Shown here piece after piece: positions 52,093 through 61,946 of a DNA stretch of 64,000 nt; position 1 is the first letter of the stretch, and every line of letters starts with the position of its first letter. The DNA lies in assembly GCA_964584325.1 (NCBI GenBank), contig CAZOZP010000009.1, positions 1 to 64,000 on the forward strand, read 5' to 3'. Origin of the DNA: CAZOZP01 sp964584325 (GTDB lineage: Bacteria; Bacteroidota; Ignavibacteria; Ignavibacteriales; Melioribacteraceae). The translations under genes and the position numbers were made by a program. The notes under the pieces are model-generated. The model was given only the letters and a program-made list of their open reading frames with translations. It searched no databases and had not been told where the DNA came from.

Positions 52093-54440
52093 TCTCCCCG
52101 GAAATATTAGAAAAATTAGAATATTTTAAAATCCTCAATTATGCTTCTAGATATTGCACTACTGAATCAGGCAGGAATCTCTTTATTGATTCTCTTCCGA
52201 TTTATTCTAAAGATGCAATTGTGATTGCCGGCAAACTCGTTGATGAAGCTAAAAATGCCTTAATCCATAATGATCATCCTCCGCTGCAGTATATTCCGGC
52301 TCTTTACGAGGAAATTGAAAAATCTTCAGTCCCGGGAATGATTTTATCTAAAGAAGCTGTTCTGGCAATACTCTCTCTTATAGAAGTATCGAGAAGACTC
52401 AGTATTTATTTGAAAAATTCCGAAATGCCTATGATTAAATCAACATTTATCGAGCAATTGATAAATGATAAAGTTCTGGAGAAAAGCATTTCGGACATTT
52501 TTGATGAGCAAGGAGAAATAGCCTCGAGTGCTAGTCCGAAACTTAAAGAAATACGCAATAGTATTAGGAATAAGACTGATGAACTTATGCGTAAAATGAA
52601 TTCGATCTTAAGAAAGCTTAGCGAAGGGTCTATTGTTCAAGAGGAATTCATCACCCAGAGAGAAGGACGAATGGTAATACCCGTTAAATCTGAACATAAG
52701 AGACAGGTTAAGGGATTTATTCATTCAGAATCAGCAAGCGGACAAACTATATACATTGAACCTGCTGAAACACTTGAGATCAATAATGATTTAATTTCAC
52801 TTTCGTTTGAGGAAAGAAGAGAAATAGATAAAATTCTGGAACGAATTACTAAAAAGATTGCAGATAATAAATTGCTCCTTTCTTCAAGTTTGAATACAGT
52901 GGCAGAAATCGACATGATATTTGCAAAAGCTTCGTTTTCTGTTGAAATAGAAGGAGCATTCCCTGAGATTAACGATGGAAATATCTTTGAAATTATTCAG
53001 GGGAAACATCCGGGATTACTAAAGAAACTGGGGAAAGGCAAAACTGTTCCGCTCGATTTCAAAATCACTTCCGATAAAAAAGTTTTGATTATTACCGGGC
53101 CAAATGCCGGTGGAAAAACTGTTGTATTAAAAACTGCCGGACTCCTTTGTGCTCTGGTTCAGGCAGGATTTCATGTACCTGTTCACCCGGACAGTAATTT
53201 TAAGGTTTTCAGGAAAATTCTACTTGATATCGGCGACAGTCAGTCAATAGAAGATGATTTAAGTACATTCAGTTCCCATCTGTTAAATATAAAAAACATA
53301 CTAAATGATGCTGATGAGAATTCTTTAGTACTTTTAGATGAAATTGGCACCGGAACTGACCCCACGGAAGGTGCAGCTCTTGCCGGCTCTGTGCTTCTTG
53401 CCCTTGAAAATAAAGGGGCGTATGTTTTTGCTACAACACATCATGGTAATCTGAAAGTGATGGCGGACTGCACTATTGGGTTTCAAAATGCTTCAATGGA
53501 ATTTGATAATGAAAAGCTGCTTCCTACATACAAATTCAGACAAGGAATTCCCGGTTCAAGCTATGCATTTGAAATTGCCGGAAGAATTGGACTTGAACAA
53601 TACATTATCGATGAAGCAGTTAAAAGGATGCAAGGTGAAAAACTTCAGATAGAACAATTCATTGCAAGACTGGATGATAAAATGAAGCTTCTTGATAATA
53701 AACTTAAACAGGCAGATATTGAGAATTTGCGATTAAAAGGATTAACTAAGATATATGATGAGAAGCTTGCTGCAATAAATGAAAAGAAAAAGCAAATTCT
53801 TGAGAAAACCAAAAATGAGACTGAACGATTCATAAGCGAGGTAAACAGTAGAATTGAAAACGCAATTAAAGAAATCAGGCAGTCAAACGCAGATAAAGAT
53901 GTAATTAAAAAAGAAAGAAAAATTATTAGTGATAAAATAGAGTTATATAAATCAAAAAATAAAGAAGCTGAAAAAGATTCTGAAAAAGTAAATTATGAAC
54001 TTAAGACAGGGGATTATGTACAGCTCAAGGGCACATCTACTTATGGTGCAATTATTAGTTTAGATAAGGCAAAAGGAAAAGCTGTAATTACATCAGGTAC
54101 AATGAAAATGACGCTTGAAATCAGCAAACTGATTCTTTCACGAAAAAAAGAAGATTCTTCAAACTCAAATATTTATTCAAATTTTGTAACACAGCTCCCC
54201 GGATTAAGAATTGATATAAGAGGCCGAAAACCCGAGGATGCTGAAATGGACGTTCTAAGATTTATTGATGAAGCTTATATTTCAGGCTATGACAGAATTG
54301 AAATTCTTCATGGCAGAGGAACAGGAGTGTTAAAACAGTTTATTAAAGAACTATTGCAAAAACAATCTAATATAAATAAATTTTATTTTGCCGACCTGGA
54401 AACCGGGGGCGACGGTATCACTATTGTTGAACTTAAATAG
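52089..54440 (+). CDS. mutS2: Endonuclease MutS2
   Basis: This ATPase/nuclease of 783 residues suppresses recombination and rescues collided ribosomes in relatives. MutS core helices (about 1-300) precede the ABC-type ATPase (Walker A TGPNAGGKT, Walker B LVLLDEIGTGTDP), a long coiled coil (about 510-640), a small beta region (KTGDYVQLKG), and the C-terminal Smr domain (about 705-783). The Smr part has DIRG and LHGRGTG; the usual LDLRG motif is RIDIRG, so the nuclease-associated residues are slightly changed. It lacks the MutS mismatch-recognition domain. Confidence 0.96.
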   Translation: MISPEILEKLEYFKILNYASRYCTTESGRNLFIDSLPIYSKDAIVIAGKLVDEAKNALIHNDHPPLQYIPALYEEIEKSSVPGMILSKEAVLAILSLIEVSRRLSIYLKNSEMPMIKSTFIEQLINDKVLEKSISDIFDEQGEIASSASPKLKEIRNSIRNKTDELMRKMNSILRKLSEGSIVQEEFITQREGRMVIPVKSEHKRQVKGFIHSESASGQTIYIEPAETLEINNDLISLSFEERREIDKILERITKKIADNKLLLSSSLNTVAEIDMIFAKASFSVEIEGAFPEINDGNIFEIIQGKHPGLLKKLGKGKTVPLDFKITSDKKVLIITGPNAGGKTVVLKTAGLLCALVQAGFHVPVHPDSNFKVFRKILLDIGDSQSIEDDLSTFSSHLLNIKNILNDADENSLVLLDEIGTGTDPTEGAALAGSVLLALENKGAYVFATTHHGNLKVMADCTIGFQNASMEFDNEKLLPTYKFRQGIPGSSYAFEIAGRIGLEQYIIDEAVKRMQGEKLQIEQFIARLDDKMKLLDNKLKQADIENLRLKGLTKIYDEKLAAINEKKKQILEKTKNETERFISEVNSRIENAIKEIRQSNADKDVIKKERKIISDKIELYKSKNKEAEKDSEKVNYELKTGDYVQLKGTSTYGAIISLDKAKGKAVITSGTMKMTLEISKLILSRKKEDSSNSNIYSNFVTQLPGLRIDIRGRKPEDAEMDVLRFIDEAYISGYDRIEILHGRGTGVLKQFIKELLQKQSNINKFYFADLETGGDGITIVELK

Positions 54441-54547
54441 TATTATTATTCTAATATTTTTCATTGTTAAGATTTTTTTTTATTTTGTGCACTATTAAAT
54501 ATTTTTTGTTTCACACAGTTCATTATTAACAAAAAAAGGAGGGCAAA

Positions 54548-54985
54548 ATGGCTTTTACTTTAAACAAAATCATGCTCATCGGAAAACTTGGTAAGGATGC
54601 TGAAACAAGGATGACATCCGGGAATGCAGAAGTTATAAGTTTTTCTTTAGCAACAGATCATAGCTTTAAAAACAAGGAAGGCGGTTATACCAACGAAACT
54701 ACCTGGCATAATATTGTTGCTTTTAATCTTTCGGATTATTTCAAGTCCAGATTAAAAAAAGGTGCAAGGGTTTACGTTGAAGGCAGACTTTCAAAAAGAG
54801 AATATGAGAAAGACGGAGTTAAACAATATTTCACGGAAGTGATTGCAGACGCCTACAGTCTGATTATTCTTGATGGACAGGATCAGAAAGGCAGTCAGAC
54901 CGGCAGCACAGAATACAGCACACCGGTTCAGGTTGAAAACTATGTAGCTGAAGAAGGAGAGAAAGACGATTCTCTTCCGTTTTAG
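54548..54985 (+). CDS. ssb: Single-stranded DNA-binding protein
   Basis: This protein protects single-stranded DNA and recruits repair enzymes. It has 145 residues with an OB fold (about 4-112; LIGKLGKDAETR, TTWHNIVAF, YVEGRLSKREY), a short linker, and the acidic tip DDSLPF that binds partner proteins. AAAGGAGG precedes the ATG. The next gene is a GldE-like protein, an order known from Bacteroidota. Confidence 0.96.
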   Translation: MAFTLNKIMLIGKLGKDAETRMTSGNAEVISFSLATDHSFKNKEGGYTNETTWHNIVAFNLSDYFKSRLKKGARVYVEGRLSKREYEKDGVKQYFTEVIADAYSLIILDGQDQKGSQTGSTEYSTPVQVENYVAEEGEKDDSLPF

Positions 54986-55015
54986 TCTTAATATTTATGT
55001 TTCACAATATGAGGT

Positions 55016-56329
55016 TTGATCCATTTCTTGGAAATTGATCATTTTATTCAAATTACTATAATAATATTATCTGTTTTAGCCTCCGCCTTCTTTTCCGGTT
55101 CGGAGGCGGCTTTATTTACTTTAGATAAGGAAAAACTTAAAGCCACCGGTAAAAACAGCAATATTACTTTTGATTATCTAAGCAGTCTTCTTGAATCTCC
55201 CAGAAGACTGCTTATTACAATAACTTTAGGAAATACTTTTGTTAATATTATAATTGCCGTTCAGGCACTTTGGTTTACATTTTCATACTTCGGTAATTCC
55301 TTTCATCAAATTTTGGTTACAATTGCAGTTGTATCTGCTGTTATTCTTTTTATTGGAGAAATTGCTCCAAAAATTCTGGCATCCAGGAATCCTGAGGCTT
55401 TCGCAAGAATATCAGCTATTCCCTTGTATTGGATAAACATTATTTTATATCCGTTTTCCAAAACAATCTCCGATATAATAAAGTATTTCACTACCGGTTC
55501 TTCCGGAAATAAACTGAAATCCTCTTTATTCAGCTATGAGATTGATGATATTGCAGAAATAAGTATTGTAAAAGGCAATTTTGAGGAAGAAGAGCAGGAA
55601 CTTATTCAGGGGGTAGTGGCATTTAAGACAGTAACAGTACATGAAGTAATGACGCCCAGAGTAGATATTGTTGCTGTTTCAAAAGATCAAAGCTTTGATG
55701 ATTTGCTGAAAATCATTACTGAATCCGGTCATAGTCGCATCCCTTTATTTAAAAGCAATTTAGATGAAATTGAAGGGATTATTTATGTAAAAGATTTGCT
55801 TCCATATCTTCATAATAAAGAATTAAGATCAAAGATTTCCCTGAATAAAATTGCAAGAAAACCTTTTTTTGTACCACAGACTAAACTAATCAGAAATCTC
55901 ATGCAAGAATTTCAACAGAAAAACATCCATCTTGGAATTGTGGTTGATGAATATGGCGGAACTGCCGGACTTATATCGCTTGAAGATATACTTGAAGAAA
56001 TAGTAGGAGATATCAGAGACGAATATGATGAAGACGAAACCAGAATAGTTAATCACGACGAAAATGAACTTACCGTTATAGGGAAAGTTACCGTCGATGA
56101 AATTTTCGAGGAAACAGGAACTGATTTAAGCTCCGAAGAAGACGATTATGACACAATTGGAGGATTCATACTGACTCAGGCCGGTAAAATACCAGAGACC
56201 GGTTATTCTTGTGAATACGGAGGCTATAGGTTTACAGTTACCGATATCCATAAAAACAGGATAAATAAAGTTCTTATTGAAAAAATAGAAATTCCTGATT
56301 CTGAATTCGGGAAGACGGAGATTAAATGA
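55016..56329 (+). CDS. GldE-like CNNM/CorC-type membrane protein
   Basis: This inner-membrane protein of 437 residues contains a DUF21 (CNNM) domain with four hydrophobic segments (about 1-190; SAFFSGSEAALFTLD), a CBS pair (about 205-325; MTPRVDIVAV) and a C-terminal CorC/HlyC domain (about 345-430). Relatives export magnesium or, as GldE, support gliding/T9SS function; in Flavobacterium gldE lies next to ssb and gldD. Here ssb is upstream but gldD is missing. The start is TTG at 55016 with GAGG before it. Confidence 0.9.
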   Translation: MIHFLEIDHFIQITIIILSVLASAFFSGSEAALFTLDKEKLKATGKNSNITFDYLSSLLESPRRLLITITLGNTFVNIIIAVQALWFTFSYFGNSFHQILVTIAVVSAVILFIGEIAPKILASRNPEAFARISAIPLYWINIILYPFSKTISDIIKYFTTGSSGNKLKSSLFSYEIDDIAEISIVKGNFEEEEQELIQGVVAFKTVTVHEVMTPRVDIVAVSKDQSFDDLLKIITESGHSRIPLFKSNLDEIEGIIYVKDLLPYLHNKELRSKISLNKIARKPFFVPQTKLIRNLMQEFQQKNIHLGIVVDEYGGTAGLISLEDILEEIVGDIRDEYDEDETRIVNHDENELTVIGKVTVDEIFEETGTDLSSEEDDYDTIGGFILTQAGKIPETGYSCEYGGYRFTVTDIHKNRINKVLIEKIEIPDSEFGKTEIK

Positions 56330-57234
56330 AAGACCAGAGGCGGACAGAAATCAAGGTCGGTTTAACTGCTATTATCGCAGTTGTTCTTATGATATGGGTT
56401 ATAAGCTGGGCAAAGAATTATCATTTCTTTGCAAAGGAATCTTATATCACCGTTAGATTTAATTCCACTGCCGGATTAGAACCTGGAGATCCTGTTACCA
56501 TTAATGGTGTACGTAAAGGGAATGTTAAGGAAATACTGGTTGACGGGCAGACAGTTCTTGTTAAAATGAATTTTCCTGAAACAGTATATCTTAAAGAAGA
56601 TGCCGGATTTAATGTTATGATGCTTGATTTGATGGGGGGAAAAAAAGTTGAAATCTTTCCGGGCAAAAGCGAAACACCTCTTGATGAAAATAAAGTGCAT
56701 TCGGGATTTTTTGCAGGTGATATTTCAACTGCTGTTGCTACTTTAAGCTCAGTTCAAGGCGATTTAATTGATGTGATAAAAGAAGTTAAAATTACTCTTC
56801 AAAATACAAACAAGCTCATTGCAGATGAAGAGTTCCACAAAAATATAAAAACGCTTGTATCAGATTTAAGAAAAACCACTGAAAAAGTTACAGTAATACT
56901 GGATGAAAACCGTGCAGGCATCAAATCGCTTGTTGATAGCGGGAACGAGCTTGCTCAAACTGCTGACGGGATGATGAAAGAAAACAGGGAATCTGTAAAA
57001 TCTGCAGTATCAAACGCAGCAGTGCTTCTTGAACAATCTAATGAAGTAATTGCAAAAATAGATAACCTGCTAAGTGAAACGTCATCACAAAAGAATAATA
57101 TCGGCAAACTTCTCTATGATGAAACTCTAATTAACGATCTGAAAATTTCTTTAGCTCAGATTAAAGAATTAACAAAAATTCTGGTCGAGCAACTGAAATC
57201 CGACGGAATTAAAGTTGATGCATATATTTTCTGA
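56326..57234 (+). CDS. MCE (MlaD-like) domain protein
   Basis: This membrane-anchored periplasmic lipid-transfer protein has 302 residues. One N-terminal helix (about 11-30) is followed by a single MCE domain (about 38-115; GLEPGDPVTINGVRKGNV) and a long helical tail (about 130-300) that could form a needle-like barrel. MCE proteins normally work with an MlaE/MlaF ABC transporter; none is adjacent, so the partners must be elsewhere. It overlaps the GldE-like gene by 4 bp and precedes acpS by one base. Confidence 0.92.
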   Translation: MKDQRRTEIKVGLTAIIAVVLMIWVISWAKNYHFFAKESYITVRFNSTAGLEPGDPVTINGVRKGNVKEILVDGQTVLVKMNFPETVYLKEDAGFNVMMLDLMGGKKVEIFPGKSETPLDENKVHSGFFAGDISTAVATLSSVQGDLIDVIKEVKITLQNTNKLIADEEFHKNIKTLVSDLRKTTEKVTVILDENRAGIKSLVDSGNELAQTADGMMKENRESVKSAVSNAAVLLEQSNEVIAKIDNLLSETSSQKNNIGKLLYDETLINDLKISLAQIKELTKILVEQLKSDGIKVDAYIF

Positions 57235-57235
57235 T

Positions 57236-57613
57236 ATGATTATAGGCATAGGAACAGACATAATTGAAATAGACAGAATACGGAAAAGTATCGATAAATT
57301 CGGAAGTCAATTTGTTGACCGGATTTATACAGAGAAAGAAAAAGAATACTGTTATTCGAAGAAAAACTCCTCCCAGCATTTTGCGGCAAGATTTGCAGCA
57401 AAAGAAGCAGTTGTTAAATCTCTTGCTTCGATTAAGGAAAGAGGATTTGTCTGGACTGAGATTGAAATTGTAAATGCTTCAGGAGGTAAACCGGAAGTAG
57501 TGCTTAAAGGCTCGATTGGAAATGTATTGAACGGCAATAAAGATATTCTGATATCGGTAAGTCATTCCCACAATTATGTTACTGCTTTTGCCGTTTTTCA
57601 GGACAAGACCTGA
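57236..57613 (+). CDS. acpS: Holo-acyl-carrier-protein synthase
   Basis: This enzyme attaches the phosphopantetheine arm to acyl carrier protein. It has 125 residues with GIGTDIIEIDRI (magnesium-binding Asp), FAARFAAKEAVVKSL (Glu/Lys active site) and SVSHSHNYVTAF. The ATG at 57236 was chosen because it gives the classical N-terminus; an in-frame ATG 21 bp earlier lies inside the MCE gene. Confidence 0.95.
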   Translation: MIIGIGTDIIEIDRIRKSIDKFGSQFVDRIYTEKEKEYCYSKKNSSQHFAARFAAKEAVVKSLASIKERGFVWTEIEIVNASGGKPEVVLKGSIGNVLNGNKDILISVSHSHNYVTAFAVFQDKT

Positions 57614-57646
57614 AATTATTTCTTACTCTCAAAAGAAAGGATAGTC

Positions 57647-58738
57647 TTGAATTCTAAACTTGTTATTGCAGCAATGAGTGGAGGAGTTGATTCTTCTGCA
57701 GCGGCAGCTCTTTTATTGGAAAAAGGTTATGAAGTTATCGGCATTACCATGAAAACTTGGGGATTCATGGAATCGGGAGGAGCGCCTAAATATGAATCAG
57801 GATGTTGCTCTCTTGATGCCGTTTTTGATGCCAGAAGTGTATGCGAAAAATTAAAAATACCACATTATACATTGGATTTCACCAAAGCATTTGAAGATGA
57901 AGTGATAAATAACTTCACGAACGAATACTTAAAAGGCCGCACTCCGAATCCGTGTGTTTTATGTAACAGAAAAATCAAATGGGAAGAACTTCTGAAAAAA
58001 GCAGATGATCTCGGAGCAAAATATGTAGCAACAGGACATTATGCAAATGTTGAGTATTCAGAATCTGATAAGCGCTACAAACTTAAGAATTCGGAAAACA
58101 ACCCTAAAGACCAAAGTTATGCCTTGTGGGGATTAACACAGGAATCCCTCAGCCGTACATTACTTCCGCTTGGCAATATGCTAAAAAGCGAGATAAGAGA
58201 AATTGCAGAAAGGATGGGATTAAGAACTGCCTCGAAACCCGACAGTCAGGAAATATGTTTTGTACCCGACAATAACTATGAAAGATTTCTTAAAGAAACT
58301 AAACCGGGAGAAATATCTCAGATACCCGAAGGTGAGCTTGTTTATGAGGGAAAAACTATAGCCAGACACAAAGGAATTCCTTTTTTTACAATAGGGCAGA
58401 GAAAAGGACTTGGAATAGCATTGGGGAAACCGGCCTATGTTACGAAAATCGAAAAAGATACAAACAAGGTTTATATCGGGAGTAAAGAAGACCTTCTTCA
58501 GAATGAAGTAATTGCTTCTGAAGTTAACTATATAAGCACTGACATGCTTTTGCCCGGGGAAAGAGTTTTCGGCAAAATCAGATATTCCGATAAACCCGCA
58601 GCGGCAGAAATACTAAGTGCCGATCAGACAAAATTAAAAGTAAGGTTCGAAGAACCAAAAAGTGCAGTAACACCCGGACAATCAATTGTTCTTTATGACA
58701 AACAAGGTTATGTGCTAGCAGGTGGGATAATAGACTAA
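57647..58738 (+). CDS. mnmA: tRNA-specific 2-thiouridylase
   Basis: This ATP-dependent enzyme puts sulphur on U34 of Lys, Glu and Gln tRNAs. It has 363 residues with the PP-loop SGGVDSS, the catalytic cysteines in NPCVLCNRKIKW and SQEICFVPD, and a C-terminal beta-barrel. The start is TTG at 57647 preceded by AAAGAAAGG. No sulphur-relay gene lies next to it. Confidence 0.96.
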   Translation: MNSKLVIAAMSGGVDSSAAAALLLEKGYEVIGITMKTWGFMESGGAPKYESGCCSLDAVFDARSVCEKLKIPHYTLDFTKAFEDEVINNFTNEYLKGRTPNPCVLCNRKIKWEELLKKADDLGAKYVATGHYANVEYSESDKRYKLKNSENNPKDQSYALWGLTQESLSRTLLPLGNMLKSEIREIAERMGLRTASKPDSQEICFVPDNNYERFLKETKPGEISQIPEGELVYEGKTIARHKGIPFFTIGQRKGLGIALGKPAYVTKIEKDTNKVYIGSKEDLLQNEVIASEVNYISTDMLLPGERVFGKIRYSDKPAAAEILSADQTKLKVRFEEPKSAVTPGQSIVLYDKQGYVLAGGIID

Positions 58739-58832
58739 TCCACTATTTGCATAACTGTGTAAAATTATCCGTTTTTATTCTCTTATTTTAGTTATTTTTA
58801 GTCCGGTAATTTTTCAAACAATATAGATTTAT

Positions 58833-59816
58833 ATGGCAAAAAAACGAATTTTAAGCGGAATGCGCCCTACCGGGAAACTTCACATCGGACATTTTACCGG
58901 TGCACTTGAAAACTGGATAAAACTTCAGAATGAATATGAAAGCTATCATCTTATTGCCGACTATCATGTTCTTACAACCGGACTTGATACGAGCAATATG
59001 TATGACAATACAATTGAGATGGTTATTGACTGGCTTGCCACAGGATTGGATCCGGTTAAAAGTCCGTTTTTCAGGCAATCTCAAATTAAAGAACATACCG
59101 AACTTCATCTAATATTCTCAATGCTGATAACTGCCGCCAGACTTGAAAGAAATCCCACGGTGAAGGACCAGGTAAGAGCATTGAATATAGAAAACATAAC
59201 TTATGGTCATCTTGGATACCCTGTACTCCAATCTGCCGATATTTTGCTCTATAAAGGAGCTGCTGTACCGGTAGGTGAAGACCAGGTTCCGCACGTTGAA
59301 ATTACAAGGGAGATAGCAAGACGCTTTAATAATCAGTACGGCGATGTTTTTCCTGAGCCGGAACCCTTGCTGACCATTTTCGCAAGACTTCCGGGATTAG
59401 ACGGAAGTTCTAAAATGAGCAAGTCACTGAACAATACAATTCTTCTTTCAGATGAAAGTGAAACAGTAAAACAGAAATTAAGAAAAGCAGTCACAGATCC
59501 TCAGAAACTTAGAAGAAATGATCCCGGAAGACCTGAAGTATGTGCGGTGTTTACATATCAAAGAAAATTCAACTCTGCAGAAGAAGTTAAAGATATTGAA
59601 TCGGGATGCAGATCCGGTAGTTTGGGCTGCGTGGACTGCAAGCTTAAATGTGCTGAAGCTATCAACAGATTTCTTGCTCCGGTAATCGAAATACGCAGAC
59701 ATTATGAATCAAATATGAGCCTTGTTCTGGATATTCTTGCCGATGGTGAAGCAAGAGGACGCCGGGCGGCTGAAGAAACGATGCGTGAAGTAAGAGAAAA
59801 AATGAAATTCGGCTGA
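58833..59816 (+). CDS. trpS: Tryptophanyl-tRNA synthetase
   Basis: This class I synthetase has 327 residues. The HIGH motif (KLHIGHFTGAL) is near the N-terminus, GEDQVPHVE is the tryptophan-site region, and the KMSKS loop reads SSKMSKSLNN. A short cysteine-containing segment (GCVDCKLKCAE) near residue 270 is also present and is seen in a subset of bacterial TrpRS. It begins a run of closely spaced genes to the end of the window. Confidence 0.96.
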   Translation: MAKKRILSGMRPTGKLHIGHFTGALENWIKLQNEYESYHLIADYHVLTTGLDTSNMYDNTIEMVIDWLATGLDPVKSPFFRQSQIKEHTELHLIFSMLITAARLERNPTVKDQVRALNIENITYGHLGYPVLQSADILLYKGAAVPVGEDQVPHVEITREIARRFNNQYGDVFPEPEPLLTIFARLPGLDGSSKMSKSLNNTILLSDESETVKQKLRKAVTDPQKLRRNDPGRPEVCAVFTYQRKFNSAEEVKDIESGCRSGSLGCVDCKLKCAEAINRFLAPVIEIRRHYESNMSLVLDILADGEARGRRAAEETMREVREKMKFG

Positions 59817-59818
59817 AT

Positions 59819-60538
59819 GTGTATAAGATAAAACTAAATCAGTTTGAAGGCCCATTAGACCTGTTACTTTTTTTTATCAGAAGAGATGAAATTGATATTT
59901 ATGATATACCTATATCTAAACTGACGCGGGATTTTTTTGAGTATCTGAATATTATGCAGCAGTTAGATTTGGAAATAGCAGGTGAATTCATTCTAATGGC
60001 AACATCTTTAATGCAGATTAAAGTGAAAATGCTATTGCCGAAAGAAATTGATGAAAAAGGTGAAGAAATTGATCCGCGAAACGATTTGGTTAAAGCTCTT
60101 CTTGAATACAAGAGATACAAAGAGATGTCAGACGAACTTGTGTTTCTTGAAACTCATCAGTCAAAAGTGTTTTACAGAGGTTATACTAAAAACGATGAGA
60201 CTGAAAAGCCTGATGAATATGGAACACTCTTGAAGAATATTACGCTTTTCGATCTTATTAAAGCTTTTAAGGATGTTTTGGCAAGAAAAAAGGATGAGCC
60301 GGTACACCAGATAAAGAAAATACCTGTAACCATAGATGAACAAATGAATTTCATCTTAAACAGCCTTAAAGAAAAAGGCACAATGAAATTTAGCGAGCTT
60401 ATGAGCAAAATGAACGAAAAAATAAGAATTATTGTGACTTTTGTTGCTATGCTGGAACTAATAAAAATGGGAAGAATCGGCCTAAAAGAAACAGGTACTT
60501 TCAATAATTTTGAAATTTTCGGTTTGGCAAATGGATAA
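59819..60538 (+). CDS. scpA: Segregation and condensation protein A
   Basis: This kleisin subunit (239 residues) closes the SMC ring. The N-terminal FEGPLDLLLFFIRRDEIDIYDIPI and the C-terminal winged-helix part (MKFSELMSKM, VTFVAMLELIKMG) are characteristic. The start is GTG at 59819, 2 bp after trpS. It overlaps scpB by 8 bp; smc is not in the window. Confidence 0.95.
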   Translation: MYKIKLNQFEGPLDLLLFFIRRDEIDIYDIPISKLTRDFFEYLNIMQQLDLEIAGEFILMATSLMQIKVKMLLPKEIDEKGEEIDPRNDLVKALLEYKRYKEMSDELVFLETHQSKVFYRGYTKNDETEKPDEYGTLLKNITLFDLIKAFKDVLARKKDEPVHQIKKIPVTIDEQMNFILNSLKEKGTMKFSELMSKMNEKIRIIVTFVAMLELIKMGRIGLKETGTFNNFEIFGLANG

Positions 60539-61175
60539 TATATATTATTCTGTAATTGCCTCTTTGATTTTTGCTTCAGATGAACCAATTGCGGCAGCAG
60601 ATCTTATTAAAGCAGTAAAGGGTTTAGATGGGGATGAAATTAAGATTTCGTCAGAAGAAATTGAAGAAGCTGTTGAGAAATTAAATGAAGTATATGACCT
60701 GGATATACATCCGTTTAGAATAATAAAAATTGCCGAAAAATTTACATTTGCAACAAAACCGGAATATGCAAAATATCTCGGGTATCTGTCATCTGAAAGA
60801 AGCAAAAGAAGACTTAGCCAATCGGCAGTTGAGACATTGTCTATCATAGCATATAAACAGCCAATAACCAAACCTGAATTAGAAGCCATAAGAGGAGTCA
60901 ATTGTGATTATATTATCAATACGCTTATGGAAAAAAAACTTATAACCATGACCGGCAGAGCTGAAACAATGGGGAGACCTCTTCTTTATGTTACGACCGA
61001 AGATTTCCTTAGATATTTTGGACTTAATAAGATATCTGACCTTCCAAAGCCCAGAGAAATTGACGAAATAATGAAAGACGAAGACTTTCTTGAACAAAAA
61101 AGAAAAATAATGATGAATCAACTTGAAGAAGTTCTGGAAAAAGAAAATAATAACGGAGAAGACGATGGAGCTTAG
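60531..61175 (+). CDS. scpB: Segregation and condensation protein B
   Basis: This SMC-ScpA partner has 214 residues and two winged helices, with the hallmark ALSIIAYKQPITKPELE-like segment (VETLSIIAYKQPITK) and RAETMGRPLLYVTT. The ATG at 60531 overlaps the scpA end by 8 bp. A charged helical tail overlaps the pseudouridine synthase gene by 11 bp. Confidence 0.95.
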   Translation: MDNIYYSVIASLIFASDEPIAAADLIKAVKGLDGDEIKISSEEIEEAVEKLNEVYDLDIHPFRIIKIAEKFTFATKPEYAKYLGYLSSERSKRRLSQSAVETLSIIAYKQPITKPELEAIRGVNCDYIINTLMEKKLITMTGRAETMGRPLLYVTTEDFLRYFGLNKISDLPKPREIDEIMKDEDFLEQKRKIMMNQLEEVLEKENNNGEDDGA

Positions 61176-61935
61176 AATTAATAAATATCTTTCGGAATGC
61201 GGAATTTCATCAAGAAGGAAGGCAGAGGAATATATAACCCAAGGCAGAGTAATGCTAAACGGCAGTCCGGTTACTTCGCTATCTGTAAAAATTGATACTG
61301 AGAAAGACCATCTGACATTAGACGGAGAAAAACTCAAACCCCAGCGCAAGGTTTATCTTATTATGAATAAACCAAGAGCTGTTATTACATCAACAAGTGA
61401 TGAAAAGGGACGAAGGACAGTTTTGGACTATATAAACATTAATGTAAGAATAGTACCGATTGGGCGGCTTGATTATGATACAACAGGAGTTTTACTCCTG
61501 ACAAATGACGGCGATTTCGCAAATATGCTCATGCACCCAAAAAATAAAGTACCTCGAGAATACCTTGCTGTAATTGATAAACCCCTCGAAGCAAAAGACA
61601 GGGAAAAACTCGGGAAAAATATAATTATTGACGGGAAACCCGGACGTTTTGAAAAAGTAAGTTTTCCATACAATAATGTATTCACAAAAGTTAAAGTTAT
61701 TGCAACCGAAGGCAGGAATCACTTTGTAAAAAAAATGTTTTCCGCATTGGGGTACGATGTCAAAGCACTCACCAGACTTACATTTGCAGGATTAAAAACA
61801 GGCAGACTTCAGCCGGGCGATTATAGGGAGCTTACATTTGCAGAGGTAGAGACATTAAAAAGACATTTCCAACCTCGCAAGAAAAAATCTGCTACAAAAA
61901 AGAAAAAAGAAATTATCAGAAAAAGAGAAGAATAA
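61165..61935 (+). CDS. rluB: Ribosomal large subunit pseudouridine synthase (RluB/RsuA family)
   Basis: This enzyme isomerises a uridine in rRNA. It has 256 residues: an N-terminal S4 domain (about 1-60; LRINKYLSECGISSRRKAEE), the catalytic domain with GRLDYDTTGVLLLTNDGD carrying the active Asp, and a Lys/Arg-rich tail. The ATG at 61165 was chosen over one at 61123 because it gives the usual S4 start. Following scpB is a common order in bacteria. Confidence 0.95.
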   Translation: MELRINKYLSECGISSRRKAEEYITQGRVMLNGSPVTSLSVKIDTEKDHLTLDGEKLKPQRKVYLIMNKPRAVITSTSDEKGRRTVLDYININVRIVPIGRLDYDTTGVLLLTNDGDFANMLMHPKNKVPREYLAVIDKPLEAKDREKLGKNIIIDGKPGRFEKVSFPYNNVFTKVKVIATEGRNHFVKKMFSALGYDVKALTRLTFAGLKTGRLQPGDYRELTFAEVETLKRHFQPRKKKSATKKKKEIIRKREE

Positions 61936-61946
61936 ACGGAGTTACT

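Noticed and set aside
60181..61349. Minus-strand frames across scpA, scpB and rluB
   Set aside because: They are antisense shadows of well-supported genes and have no recognisable protein features.
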